NCBI RefSeq assembly: GCF_002234675.1
Contig: NC_019868.2
Coordinates: forward strand, 27,666,293-27,730,292
From: Oryzias latipes
Taxonomy: Eukaryota; Chordata; Actinopteri; Beloniformes; Adrianichthyidae
DNA length: 64,000 nucleotides
Direction of reading: 5' to 3'
This document shows positions 52,376 through 64,000 of the stretch, piece after piece (positions within the stretch are counted from its first letter, which is position 1; every line of letters starts with the position of its first letter). A program made the translations under genes and the position numbers. The notes below the pieces were generated by a model. It did no database searches. It saw only the letters and a list, made by a program, of their open reading frames with translations, and was not told the origin of the DNA.

Positions 52376-55300
52376 CTACTTGGACACTTGCTGCTGGATG
52401 TGCTGCAGGAAATCCTGGTAAGATGAGGCGGAATCGGAGCGGTCCTCAACCAGGTGCTGGGACAAGGCGGCCTTCGCCGAGGCGTCGTCCCTGCAGCAGG
52501 AAACGCACAAAAACACGCTTAAAATCAGAACAACAAGAGAAAATCCCACAAACTTCCATCGCCACTTTAAAAATGTGTTGATGTTCCACCAAAACAACAC
52601 AAATAAACAACATGCAATCCAAGCTGGACACGACGTGTTCATGTCTGGATCCAGAAGCAACAAACAGAACTTTTCCAGCTTCAGACAAAGTTCTCCAGTG
52701 AGGAGGAAACGTGAAGCTTCTGATATTTTTATCTCTGGTCAAACCTCATCACACAAACATCCGCTTGCTGCTTCTGCGCTGACAAAAACAACAAAGGCGT
52801 GCCTCCCGAGCCAGGACAAACGGGAACAATGAGGACGGGCCGGGTCCAGCAGGGATCGCTCTCTGGTTCTGAACACGGAGAAGACGTTCGACAAACACGA
52901 TGACCCCAGAACCAGCAGAGAACAGCAGACCGTCTATTATGCATGAAGCCGTGAATTATTCATCAGGAACTTCTGAGAGACTTTCCACATCAGCCTGCAG
53001 CACAAGCGCCGCAGAGGAGGCGGATTCCTGCACGAAGCGCAGACTTTATGGTCCACATTTAGTCAACCAGAGAACGTTTCCCCCGATGATCAGGAACAAA
53101 TATTCCGTCTGAATACACTGAAGCGGACCCCGGTCCAGGACCATCATTTGCTCCCTGACTGGATTTATCCGGCCGAGACGCCCACGGGAGGCGGCTGCTC
53201 ATTCAGAGCTTTAGCTGATCCATGCAGAAGGGGTTCGAACCTGTGTGCAGCAAGTAAGACTCAGAAATGGAGACCAGAGGTTTGGGCTCAGCATAAGTTA
53301 TGGCGTTTCCTGGCTGCCATTCATTGAAGGAGCGCAAAGATAACCGAGGGACCCGCATTTTACGGCTGCAATCCTCGCTTCTGCGCCCCCCCTTGGGTTG
53401 ACTGTTTGTCACTTGGGGGCGGTAACCTCTCTGGTGGATCTGATTGGCCGTAATTTGAAGGCCAAACCCGGCGAGGCAGCGGGGCGGGACTTTCATTTTT
53501 TTAGAGGCTTTAATAGAAAAAAAAAATGACGGATGTAACGTGGACTAAAACGTTAACGAACGGCCAAAACAAGAACGTGCAGCGGGTTTCTTTGTGCTGT
53601 AAGATTTTCTCATGTGAAAATCCTTCTCACAAGATCAGTAGATTAGTGATTATGGGATTTCAGGTGGATTAAAAGAAGAAGCAGTTAGGATGAGAAAACT
53701 TCCTCTGAGAAATACTTTAGAGGATAAACAGCTCCAAGTAGTGATGATTCACCACCATGTCTTCATTTAACTAGCAATACAAAAGCAGTAAAACAAAGAT
53801 TCATTTGATGCTACATGGGTGAGACGCTGCTCCATCGTTAGCATCTGTTAGCCACATGCTAATACACGCTTCCTGTACTTTGAGTAGCGTAGTAGTTCTG
53901 TCTAGCTAAAGTGTACGTGTACATTTACCTAATAAAGGGATTTTCACATGAGAAAACTTACAGCACAAAGAAACCCGCTGCACTTTCTCACCTTGTTCTT
54001 GGTCGTTCGTTAACGTTTTAATCCACGTTACATTAGAGAGAAGATTACAGAGAAGAGCGACAGTAAAAGTTTCCACGAGAGACAACCGTCCTCAAACACC
54101 TTCTCCATTTTCTGAAGCTCTTACTTGGTACACTTTGAGCAGGGTCACGACTAACTGCTACAGTTATTTTTTTGTTTTAAATGAGGGATTTCTGCGACTC
54201 AGACGGTTGGATAAAGGAAGTGACGGTGCTGTGGCCTGAGATGATCCCCTGCAGGACCGTCTAAAGAGCCGACAGAGTTTCTCTGCAGAGATCCAGAGAC
54301 GATCTTACTTGATGACATGAACGGTGGAGCTGAACGCCCGATTGTCCTGCAGCCAGTCCAGGAAGGCTCGAACCCTCTCCGACAGGGGCGTCTCCAGCTG
54401 AGGAATGTGACTCTGAGGAGGAGGAGAACCTGAACATCAGCAGCGTGTTTGTCATGACTCAACACACGGCTAATTCTGAGGGATTCATGGAGCTGCTGTT
54501 CAAAAGAGACGGGACATTTTCTGTTGTAGAGGCTCGCTGAAGAAAAGCAGCAAATCTGCTTTGCTCCTTCAGTTTTTTTTTGAAAATTCTCATTATGGAG
54601 CAGAAACGGTTTAGAAACGCTGCAGTTTAAGTGCAGACAGCAGCAGGAGCGAGAACTCTGCCGACACTAAAAGGAGTCCTTTTGCTGATGTGTCAGATTG
54701 AAGAAAAAATGAACCGATGCCGCTTTACGGCCTTCCTCCAGCCCCACTGAAGACTTACAGCTCCTCTTCATCCCACAGCAAAACAAGCGGACTGGAAAAA
54801 AAAAATAGATACTTCCCGTCTCTGACTCCGGGGATAAATACTGACCATGTTGGGGGGGATGGAGGCGTAGTTGGGGCACCCCAGAACGTCCCGGATGAAG
54901 ATTTCGCTGCAGCATTTGCCGACCCACAGATAAAACACCTGGAGGAAGAGGAGGACACCAAACCCTCAACACACCAGCAGAAAACACAGCTGGATTTTAC
55001 CCACAATCCCACGAGGAGCCAAAGTCTGATCACAAAATGTAAACCTGGTACATTTCAATGTAGCATCAGACATCCTGTCACTGTAAACGCGTCTAAATCT
55101 GTTGTAGATTAACATCAAACATGAAGGTTTAATTCAGGACATTTTTGACAGAATTCAATCCATTCATAAACATTTTTCTAAAGAATTTGACTCTAGAGAA
55201 AAAAACAGTCAAGGAACTGATCTCAGTATCATAATTCACAAACTAAAAATGAATTGAGATCATTTCACTGCGCTGGGATTTCATTGGCAGATAAAAGCGA

Positions 55301-55935
55301 TGCTGAAAGCTCACGTTTCCACAGTCCATGAGGAACGCTCCGTCTCTGCTGAAGCTCTCGGCAGACAGGTGGATCAGGTGAGGCTGAGGAACTGTTGTGT
55401 CGTTCAGATGGAGCGCCCCCTGCAGGTTGCACACAAACAACGAGACTCACAGGAATCCAAACATCAAGAACTCCTTGACTTTAGAATATTTCACTTTATG
55501 GATCCTCCCATCAAGCAGGTGAGTCTCCGTGCGGTGGGACTCACCTGGTCGGACACATTGTCCAGCCGGTACAGGTCAGGGTGAACCATTCGCATGAGCT
55601 GCTGCAGCGGCTGCGTCTTGAACTCGCACATGGCGAAGACGCGCTCGTCCAGCCGCGTGCTGGTTCCGGTCCGCAGGGCTTTCTGCAAACAGTTTACAGG
55701 CCCGTTAAGAACCCGACGCAGCATTCCGACAGCCGTCTGGTCCATTGTGAGGTCCGGCTCCAGATGTGGATGTTCACGTTCCCTGGATTCAAACATTTTC
55801 TCCCAGTCCCTCCTGCAGCTTTCCAGACGTGAACCTTCAGGGTATCCAGGCACGCCTTTCTGCTGGTGTCCCACAGGGTTCTACACTCGGCCCCCTTTTC
55901 TATTCTACCTGCTCCATTCATGCTCACATGATCTG

Positions 55936-55972
<37 letters not shown>

Positions 55973-58900
55973 TCAGTGCAAATGAGAGAAAAAGCTTCCA
56001 AAGTGGAATTTGGAATCGTTTGACTCGTTTCATTTTCAGCAATTGAAGATAAATGTTAATGTTAGATTTCAGAACTTTTTCTTTTGGTTTTACGGTCGTC
56101 TTGAGCAAAACGTTGATAATCTTACGCCTTAAATGATTTTTCTCCCATTTCTTTTAGATGCAATGCGATTCATTTATGAAGGAATTGAACCCTCTCCTCT
56201 GACGTCTAATCTGCTCTTAAGTTTAACAAGTTTGGCTTTAAGAAAATAAGCATCACGTAAACATTTGATTATTCAAAAACGTCCAGCTCTTGTGTTTTAC
56301 AGCTATACTTCTGCTGTTTTTTGGTCTGATTTGAACAGCCTCACCTCTTTAAGAAGAGCCAGGATGTAGAGCGGGAAGAGGCGCATGACGCTGGGAACAA
56401 TCAGACCCGACTGCTGCAGATTGGACACGTTGTTCTTGTAGGAGCTCACAAAGTCCACCACGGCGTTGACCAGCGCGTCCCGGGCGTCCGACAGGCTGCA
56501 GGACACGGATCGGTCGATGGCTGGGATTTGAAAACGGATGTGAGTTTCATGGAATTATTGTTGTTTTACAGAGAAAAGTTTTGAGCTTCTTTTATTTTAT
56601 TTTTTTTTTAATATCCATTTTAAGTAACGCCTCAACATTTTTCTCAAAGGCACTGACACGGTCGGCCCACATCAACAGTCTGCAGATCCCGTCAGTGTTT
56701 TTCCACCTGTAGGATTCTCAACTACAAAGAGCAACATCCCATAGCCAAACGCCAAACGGCTCCTCCAGAGGCCAGACCTCCTAAACCAGTCCAGCAGAAA
56801 TCATCTTAACCCACCCCCCCTTCCATTGACGTGTTCTCCCTACCATGACAAAGGTGGATAAAGGTGGAAAGATTTCATGTAATCCATGGACACCAGTGAA
56901 GATCACAAATCATTGAAGAAAAAAGGTTCAGAGCACCGTCTAGTGGGTCTAGATGACCCAACTCCCAACGTTAAAGTGCCTAGGATAGAACAAGGGTTAA
57001 TCCAGCACTGAGGTGAGTGGACTTCATGCATTAGTCATTAAAGAGTGAACTTTAAAAGGTCACTTAAATGCAGGAGATCAGCTGAGAAGGTTTTCCACCT
57101 TTAAACTCATTGAGTTTTTAATACACCAGATTAAAAAAAAATCTAAGTTTTGCGCGTTTTAAAAGCTACTGTCCTCTTTTTTATGTTATGCATAATTCTA
57201 AAAATATTTTTTTTGATTTTACAAAATGTATTAACTAGTCAACTCTAACTTGAATGTTATTCAGACTTTAATTTACAAATATTTCCTCTCCACAGTCGGT
57301 AAGGACAGTCCTACGTTAAACCAGCCTCTGGAGAGACCTGCCTTCTGTTTAGTCCAAATCTAAGAGGGTGGGGCCGACAGGTAAAGGCGGACTGACCCAT
57401 GTTGGCCAGCAGACAGGTGATGGCCTGGACATCGGCTCCGGCGTAAACGTCGCTCAGCTGATTGACCACCGGCAGACACAGAGTGTGGACTCGAATCCTC
57501 CGCTTTCCTGCAACCACAGGGGAACCGTCAACAGTCCAGACTGTCTTCATATTTCATTCAAACAACTAAATAATATGGATTCAGTAATAATAAATACATC
57601 CATTTATAATGCTTTTATTTATTTCAAGCCATAAAACAAAGATAAATAAACTATAAATATGTGAAAGGGAGAAACTGCTGTCATCAGCCTACTTTTCCTA
57701 AATCGAAATTCTAAATGTAATATATATATATTTATAAAAAGAAAAAGAAAATACTCACTAAACCCCAATTTTTTAGTTATTTCACATTCATAAAAACATA
57801 ATAGGTGTCAGAATAGGGATCTGAATGAACCAGTTTGATCACCAGCCAGACGCTAAAGTGAAACTTCTTAAAGTTACGGGACATTTCCCTGTAGAATTAA
57901 AAATACTACTTTTATCATTTTAAAACAATTACTTTTTAGATTCTTTTTCATTGATTGCAGCATAAAAGAAAGACACACAAAAACAATATACTTCTGTTTT
58001 TTCTTTTGAGAAACGGTTTGATTTTACTTTGAAATGTTTATTAGTTTTTTTTTTTTTTTTAAACGGAACTTTTGATCAAATCTAGGATTTTCAGACCGTC
58101 TGAACCATTAAACCTCATTTCCTGTCGAGGGGTTTCTGGGTAATTTTATGATTTTTGTGTGTTTTTCTAACGTTTCGTACGTACTGTTTAGAATGAAAAT
58201 TCCTTCTTTTTCCTTCGTCAAACCTTAAAAAGTCCCTTTCTTTGTAGGAAACAGTTGTTTTTCCTCAAACCATTAAAAAACCACAGCAACATTTGTAACG
58301 ATGTTTCTGCTGTCAAACATTTGGGGGTGTCAGTTTTAGACCCGTGTTTTTAGAATATTTGTACAAGCTTTAGGTTCTGGGGGAGGAGCTCACCTTTGCT
58401 GGACGTGTAGAGCAGCGCCGCCTGGAAACACGCCAGAGACGAGTCGGCCAGAGAGTCTTCGATGGACACCTGGACGGCGAAGGCGGAGTCGGGGTTCACG
58501 TTGGCCAAAGACAGCAGGTCGGTGGAGCGCACGAAGAAGTTGCCGTGAAACGTGTGGATGGAGAGACCTGAAGGCAGAGGGGGCGCTTTTAAAGCCCGAC
58601 CCGACCCGACCCGACCGAACGGAACAGCAGAGAGGAAGCGGGCGCACCTTTAGTGCATCGGATCCTCATGACCGCCTCGAAGCCGATCTTCCTGGTGAGG
58701 TAGCGCTCCAGGTCCTTCTGCAGCTTCTGCAGCTGAGCCGGGTTGTGGACGTGATGGAAGGAGGGGTAATAGAAGATGCTGCCCGCTGAATATTTGGAGA
58801 CACAAGCTGCAGGAAAAAAAAGAGGAGTTCCTTTAGAGAAACCAACAGCAGACTAAACTCCAAAGACTGACTTAAGATAAAAAGAAATGGTATTTTATTC

Positions 58901-61690
58901 TGATTCAATGTATTTAATGTAGAACTTAAAGTTCCACTCCAATCATCTTTTGAGCCATTTTCAAAGCTTTCCCAGTAGCCTTTTAACTATAAATATGCCT
59001 GTTTCATTAGGCAAAATCCAAAAACCTTTCCATCATCCATCGTTTAATACTCTCTCCTCTCCACATTAGCGGTGCAGCAACATCAGAGCTATCCTGTCGC
59101 ACAGTTTGGATCCAGAGTCCAGCTCAGACGAGGAAAACAGAGACGTTCATGGATCTGTTGGTCTGCAGGTGGATGATCAGCAGGAAGCTGGTGGCTTCCA
59201 GCAGTAGTGAGGATGAGGAGCTCTTACCCAGCGAGGCCAGGTCGGCGTACTGCGAGCTGAGCAGGAACAGATCCACTCCGATCTGCTGTCCCGAGCAGTC
59301 CAGAGCCAGCTTCTTATAGAAGTCTGTGGCGGGGCCGAGGTGCTGCACCCCCTGAACGGAAACATATCCAGTCAGAACAGACAGATTCCAATATGGACCC
59401 ACCTGGCACCCAGTGAAAAGGAAGTTTTGACTTAGCAACAACCCCCCCCCCCTCAAAATGATGACATCACAGCAGGAGAAACTATGTAAAAAAAGAAAAG
59501 GAATGGGGGTAAAACCTCTTATTGGGCTCTTAGAAAATATTTTAAAATTCACTAAAGAAACCAAAACACCTTAGCTGTCACTCAGCCAATGAGGCGGGTC
59601 AAAAGGGGAACTTGGCTCGCCGTGTTAAGTTTTTTTTTGTCCATGAAAACCTGATGAGTCATCGGAAAGGGTGAATGAAGAGGCTTGTAGTTTAACTGTT
59701 AACCATGTAAAAAGTAATTCCTATAGAATAATAATAATAATTTTGGCAGCGGCAGAGAAACCCACTTTGGTGCTGGAGCGCTGGTTGGGGTCTTCTCTGG
59801 ACTGCAGCTTCCCGGCGCCCAGCGACGGCAGCTGAGTCTGGAAGACGGAGACGCGGCCGCCGGTGGGCGACATGAGCTTGAAGGCGGCCTGCAGGGCGGG
59901 GCCCAGGGCGCTGTGGGTTTCTCTGCTCTGGCTGAACATGGCGGGGAGCGAGGTGAGCAGGTCCTTCACCAGCTGAAGGGGGACGACACAAACGGACTTT
60001 CAGCAGCGCCGCTCTGCTTTTCCTTCACTCCACAGCTCGCAGCAGAACGGGAAGACGTACCTCTCTGCTCTCCTTCAGGTTCACCATCAAGCTGTCATGA
60101 GACGGAATGAAGACGTCTGCAAAACAACACAAACCCTGAAGGCTTTTGCGTCATGAACCTCCACCTTTCTGCCGTTTAGACAACTTTATTAAGCATGAGC
60201 ATCAGAACACCTGAAGCTGCACAAACTTCCATCCTCTGCAGAGGACGTTCTCAATGTAAACACTAGATAATTGAGAAACATGTTCATCATAAGCAGGTTG
60301 AACATTTTAATCAACTTCTCATCACGTTCAGGATGTTTCTCATTACATTAAGAAGCATGTTTTTATTCTTAACATTACATACTGGAGAAATTTCTTCTGA
60401 CATTTTCTGAACTTCTGCCAATTAACCTGATTTTTATGCACATTTGCAGCAAATCGCAGTTTAAAATTATGAATCTTTTATCTTCCTAAAGAGCAGAACG
60501 CAATGGATGATGAAACTTTGCTGAAAGCTGCTTAAAAAAATTTTTTTAAACGCTCTAGATTAATTGACTTTTTTGCACTTTTTTATTTTGACAATTGGTA
60601 CCACAGAGAAAAAAAGCACAACCTACATTTTTTTCTGTTTTATTTTTCTGATTCTGAAGGAAGTTTTATTTGGAAAAACTACTGAATGCTTCACCACAAC
60701 TGACGTTCTTAAAGCGGCTTTGTCTCAAGCTAGCAGAAGAAAATATGAAGAAAAAAACAAATATATTTTGGCAGAAAAGATCCAGAAAGGAAACAGAAGA
60801 GCGTTTGACTTCAAAATAAAAGAAATCTGCATTCAACAGTCAAACACTAGGAGTCTTTACTCTTAAATATGGATTTATTGTAAAAAATAATACTCAAGTC
60901 TGAACTTGCTCCTCTGCTCCCTCCTGTATACGTGGAGAACCGACGTACCGTCGATGTCCGACACCACCAGCATCTGCGGCTGAGACAGCCCCTCCTGCAG
61001 GTTGTAGAAGTGGACGGTGCTGTCGAAGGTGAGGAAGCCCACTCTGGTGCGGGAGTCCCCGGGCATCCTGAAACACACGCGCCGCCGTCAGCACGTCTGC
61101 AGAGGGACAGGTGTGAGACGGCGGAGGATCTGCACTCACTTGTCTAGATTCTCCAGGAGCGAATCACAGAAGACCTTCAGGTATCCCGCCTCCACGGCGT
61201 TGTGGGACACATCCAGCACAAACAGGTAGACGGCCGGCTGAGGAGGTCGCAGCTGGAAATGGAAAGGAAAACAAAACTTCCTGATGGAGAAGACGGCAAA
61301 GCTGCTCCGTTTCTGCAGGCCCCTCTGTTTGAACCGCGCACAACGCCTCCCCCTAGTGGACGTGTCTCACCATGTAATCGGAGGAGGCGATGAACTCCAC
61401 GGTGGAGTTTTGGACTTCTGGTCTCATGTGCGGCTCGCCGTAGGATCGAGACACCGGGTTGTACATGAACTCATCTGGAACTGAGCGGGAAGACAAAAGC
61501 CATTTACCGAAAATTACAAAGAAAAGCTGCAGAGCAGCACAAAAGCCTCGCCTGGAGCCGTACCGTCGTTGACCCGGTAACAGAGGTTGCACTTCCACCG
61601 GTGCTGGTCCAGGAAGGTGACGAAGGGATTGATGTACGTGCGGCAGGAGCGGCACCGCACGATGGTGTTGGACGTGATCACCGGCAACTG
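52376..61690 (-). CDS. sec24b: SEC24 COPII cargo adaptor (SEC24A/B type, probably SEC24B), 3' 16 exons
   Basis: Cargo-binding subunit of the COPII inner coat with SEC23, on ER exit sites. Exons, 5' to 3': 61690-61564, 61480-61371, 61252-61140, 61067-60949, 60116-60061, 59972-59766, 59351-59228, 58806-58648, 58567-58394, 57507-57397, 56520-56345, 55682-55545, 55419-55315, 54938-54846, 54412-54309, 52490-52376. All have GT/AG borders and matching phases; together they give 676 residues and a stop. Order: zinc finger (CRSC and CNLC), trunk ([30 protein letters not shown]), beta and helical domains ([35 protein letters not shown]), gelsolin-like end ([19 protein letters not shown]), finishing QHIQQQVSK. 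The Pro-rich N-terminus and first exons lie beyond the right edge. A/B type is clear from the C-terminus; B over A is weaker, helped by hopx and SEC24B both being on human chromosome 4 as I recall. Confidence 0.93.
53535..54031. mobile_element. MITE with about 90-bp inverted termini in the last sec24 intron
   Basis: The left arm GTAACGTGGACTAAAACGTT, continuing through AACGAACGGCCAAAACAAGA and TTTTCTCATGTGAAAATCC, recurs inverted at 53938-54031 with a few differences. About 310 bp lie between the arms. Flanking AT on both sides may be the target duplication. Non-coding. Confidence 0.75.
55855..55973 (+). mobile_element. LINE reverse transcriptase scrap with (ATC)n microsatellite
   Basis: Encodes [16 protein letters not shown], the RT motif B region of a LINE, then runs into an ATC repeat (about 55936-55973). 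Located in the sec24 intron between exons at 55682 and 56345. Confidence 0.55.
56810..56996 (+). mobile_element. piggyBac-like MITE in a sec24 intron, left end deleted
   Basis: TTAA on both sides (56806-56809 and 56997-57000). About 20 bases of the left inverted end are missing (CCCACCCCCCC instead of CCCTTGTGCTATC); the right end CTAGGATAGAACAAGGG is complete. Confidence 0.7.
57510..58390. other. sec24 intron, no recognised feature
   Basis: AT-rich, with a short (TA)n near 57720. No repeat or RNA recognised. Confidence 0.4.
58927..59185 (+). mobile_element. MITE family A, copy 8, truncated, in a sec24 intron
   Basis: Starts TTAAAGTTCCACTCCAATCA and carries TTCAAAGCTTTCCCAGTAGCC and CAGAGACGTTCATGGATCTG. 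The right half is missing where the exon side begins. Confidence 0.55.
60120..60945. other. sec24 intron, no recognised feature
   Basis: AT-rich intron between the exons at 60116 and 60949. A 100-codon open frame at 60564-60866 on the + strand has no domain and is not supported. Confidence 0.4.
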
Positions 61691-62262
61691 CTGCAGAGGG
61701 TGAGAAAAGGAGAAAAATAAAAGCTGCTGAACAGATCGAATTATTTTCATCAGATCTACAAAGAAAGAAAAAGAGCTGATGTTCTTTTCCAATCATCCTA
61801 AAAGGGTTTTAAAAAAAGCTTTATTTAAGTAAAAACGTAAAAAGCTGGAACATTTTCACATCGTTTTCCCCTCAAACTCTGCAGAAGGTCCCTCCATCTG
61901 TGCCTGTGCAGACAGCTGAAGCCTCCAGGCTGAACTCTGACGCAGTTCCTGCTTTTTCGGAATTTTCCTCTTTCTGGGAATTTTCTCAACTGGGAAGTGC
62001 TTCACTTCCAGCTTCCGTAAAATAATCAGAATTCCCAGGAGGGCTGCACGCTACGAGGAAAACCTGGGATATGTCATATTAGTGATCAATATTGCCATGA
62101 AGAAATGCCTACAGATGGCAAACAAAAAACAACTAAAACATCATCGTCGTCATTTCACTGCAGCAGTTGGATTTAAATAACATGAACCTCATTTAAATTA
62201 TACTGCATCTCAACAGAAGAAGAGTAAGAATTAAACACTAAAGACCAACGACCGACCTTTCT
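61691..62262. other. sec24 upstream intron, left part
   Basis: No further SEC24 exon found. The polypyrimidine tract and CTGCAG acceptor of the exon at 61690 are directly adjacent. Confidence 0.45.
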
Positions 62263-62412
62263 AGAAACATCTTCTTGTGGCGTTTTTCTGATGATGTATA
62301 ACAAAATGTAAGATCGAAATTGAATTTCTGAGTATTTCTTTATTCAAATTGCTATGAATCGATGAAAAACGCTCATATTTGTGGCGTAGAATATACGCTG
62401 GGCGGGCAGCAG
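62263..62412 (-). mobile_element. MITE family A, copy 9, fragment
   Basis: TTTTTCTGATGATG at the left, GAATTTCTGAGTATTTCTTT, and ATACGCTGGGCGGGCAG, all landmarks of copies 1 and 5. The remainder of the element is absent. Confidence 0.5.
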
Positions 62413-64000
62413 GATGGTGGCCTGAGAGCCTGATAAGCCCGCAAAATAAACTCCCCCAGACCATTTTAAAAAAAAAGTTTTTCTAAAAAGACAATATTCA
62501 CTTAATAGACAATCGGGGACGAGTTTAAAATAATAATCAAATTTGATCTTTACATAAAGAAATGCAGCATTTTTTCATCAGATCTGCTGTTTTTCTTTGA
62601 GAATTTATTGTCCTTTTCATGCAACAGGCGCTTTTTTTTTTTATAGTTTTAAATGTAAAAACTCTATTCAAACTGTTCAAGTAATAAAAGATTCACTTTT
62701 TTTGTTTTGTTTTAGAATAAACAGAGTTTCGCTGCAACATTCCTGCGGAGATTCTATGAGGATTCATAAGATCGTGATTCTAATTTGATTCAATTTATCG
62801 TCCCGCATATCCGGTTTGATTTCAAATCTTATTTTAATTAAGTAAATTAGTTTGGAGAAAAAAACTCTCTCTCTTTAAAAATGTAGGAAACAGGAAATAC
62901 AAAATGAAAAACAAAATAAGAGCATGACTGTCAGGAAAAGATGCTGCATCCTGTTTTTAGTGGAGACTTAAAGAGCAGTTTATTCCCTCAGAAATGACTT
63001 ATGAAGCCAAAACTGAAACCGGCAGGGAAGCAGGAAAAGGCGAAACGGTAGGGATGAAGAGCGTCTTCCTCCACATCATCTCTGTGATCCGAACAGGTTC
63101 GAACCCGGGACGTTCGCTGCTCAAACTAAAGACAAACTCTTTGCTCGGGGAGACTGAAAACAAGCAGGCCGCTGAGAGCGACTGCTGCTTCTGTCACTTC
63201 ACACCCTTCTGACAGTGCCGGCTCCAAATATACATCCGTTTATCTGCTCTGCACTTCTGCTCATCCGCCTGTCGCCGCGGCAACTATCTCCACACAGAGC
63301 AAAGCGGGCGAGATTTCCCCCATCTCACTGCTGAAACAGTGAAGACGCAGCAATGTTTCTGCAGGAAAGAACCTGAACTAGAACTGCTGAAGAACAGAAG
63401 AAACAACAGGAAAAGAAAAATAACAAGGAAGCTGTGGAGAAAAAAAGAGAGAACTAAACAGTTAAAACAGGACCAGGAAGAAGCAGCTTTGAAGATTCTG
63501 CGTCATTGATACTTTTGACTTCAAAAATGTACATTTTCTCCGTCATTTAAACCAGCAAAAATAGAATAGTGACATGAAAAGCAGCCCAGGTGGATTAATG
63601 CAGTCATTAAGGCTGCGTCAAATAGTGAGAGACAATACAATTTCCTTTTTTGTTCTTTTTTATAAATTTTAAACACCAAATATGGCAAAATTTTCCCAAA
63701 TAAACATGAATATTATTCGTGTTTCCACTGGGCTCTGAAGATGGATGGTTTATTTCAAAAGAAAACAAATTAAAATACATTTTTTCATAAGTATTTCGGT
63801 CTATATTCAGTCAATCTAGTGAGCATCGCTGCTCACTGGCTTTTTTTGCAGAGACTTCTGGGTAATTTCTAGGACACAGGATTTATTAGCAAACGCGAGG
63901 AATTTCTGACGCAATCCAAGAGTTTTTCCAAGACTTTTTTTAAAATAAACTCTAGAATGTGAGAAGCTCCATCGGGGCAGAAGGTTTCATGGATCACAGA
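62413..64000. other. sec24 upstream intron, right part
   Basis: No SEC24 N-terminal exon could be found up to the window edge, so the intron upstream of 61690 is at least 2.3 kb. A scrap at about 63095 (ACAGGTTCGAACCCGGG) is box-B-like only. Confidence 0.4.

Noticed and set aside
55936-55973. CRISPR-like or regulatory repeat at (ATC)n
   Set aside because: Simple trinucleotide microsatellite at the end of a LINE scrap; no spacers.
60564-60866. 100-codon + strand frame in a sec24 intron
   Set aside because: Lies antisense in an intron, low-complexity Lys-rich translation, no support.

Overview
This is eukaryotic, almost certainly teleost fish DNA. Genes are split by GT-AG introns, two conserved vertebrate genes (hopx and a SEC24 of the A/B type) are recognisable, and the spacers are full of fish-type LINE fragments and MITEs. 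My best guess is medaka (Oryzias) or a close relative, because one roughly 500-bp interspersed repeat present here in at least eight copies looks like a medaka repeat I remember. That is inference only.

Layout. 1-6.6 kb: gene-poor, with a tRNA-like repeat, a Rex1-like LINE fragment and two copies of the 500-bp MITE. 6.6-14.2 kb: a full-length, apparently intact Ty3/gypsy LTR retrotransposon on the + strand with two identical 487-bp LTRs, a 4-bp target duplication, a tRNA-His-type primer site, gag and a -1-frame pol. 16.35-22.72 kb: hopx on the - strand, two coding exons around a 6.1-kb intron filled with repeats. 24-33.8 kb: gene-poor, mostly MITEs and one decayed transposase scrap. 33.8-41.8 kb: an approximately 7.9-kb DNA transposon carrying a nine-exon gene (35024-40606, +) whose joined frame is open for 1468 codons. 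It belongs to the fish DUF6729-type transposase family and sits between the two halves of a tRNA-Leu-like sequence. This is the pattern expected of the Dada superfamily, which targets small-RNA genes. 41.8-43.1 kb: more degenerate tRNA-Leu copies in a local repeat. 43.49-44.93 kb: a Harbinger deletion derivative. 45.65-49.93 kb: an intronless 1427-codon gene on the - strand (coiled coil followed by serial internal duplications). Its proximal promoter holds a TATA box and six CRE-like octamers. 52.38-61.69 kb and beyond the right edge: the 3' two thirds of a SEC24 gene on the - strand, 16 exons.

The three host genes all lie on the - strand and both autonomous mobile elements on the + strand. 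Host functions are unrelated to each other: a DNA-independent homeodomain cofactor, an unknown filament-like protein and a COPII cargo adaptor.

The two most unusual things are in the mobile DNA. First, the gypsy LTR contains an intron-bearing segment followed directly by an intronless copy of the same segment. That copy starts at the position where the TATA box predicts transcription to start, as if a spliced cDNA had been built into the LTR. Second, there is the uninterrupted multi-exon transposase gene inside a tRNA-Leu-like target. All splice junctions were derived by eye from GT/AG sites and frame continuity. No database search was run.
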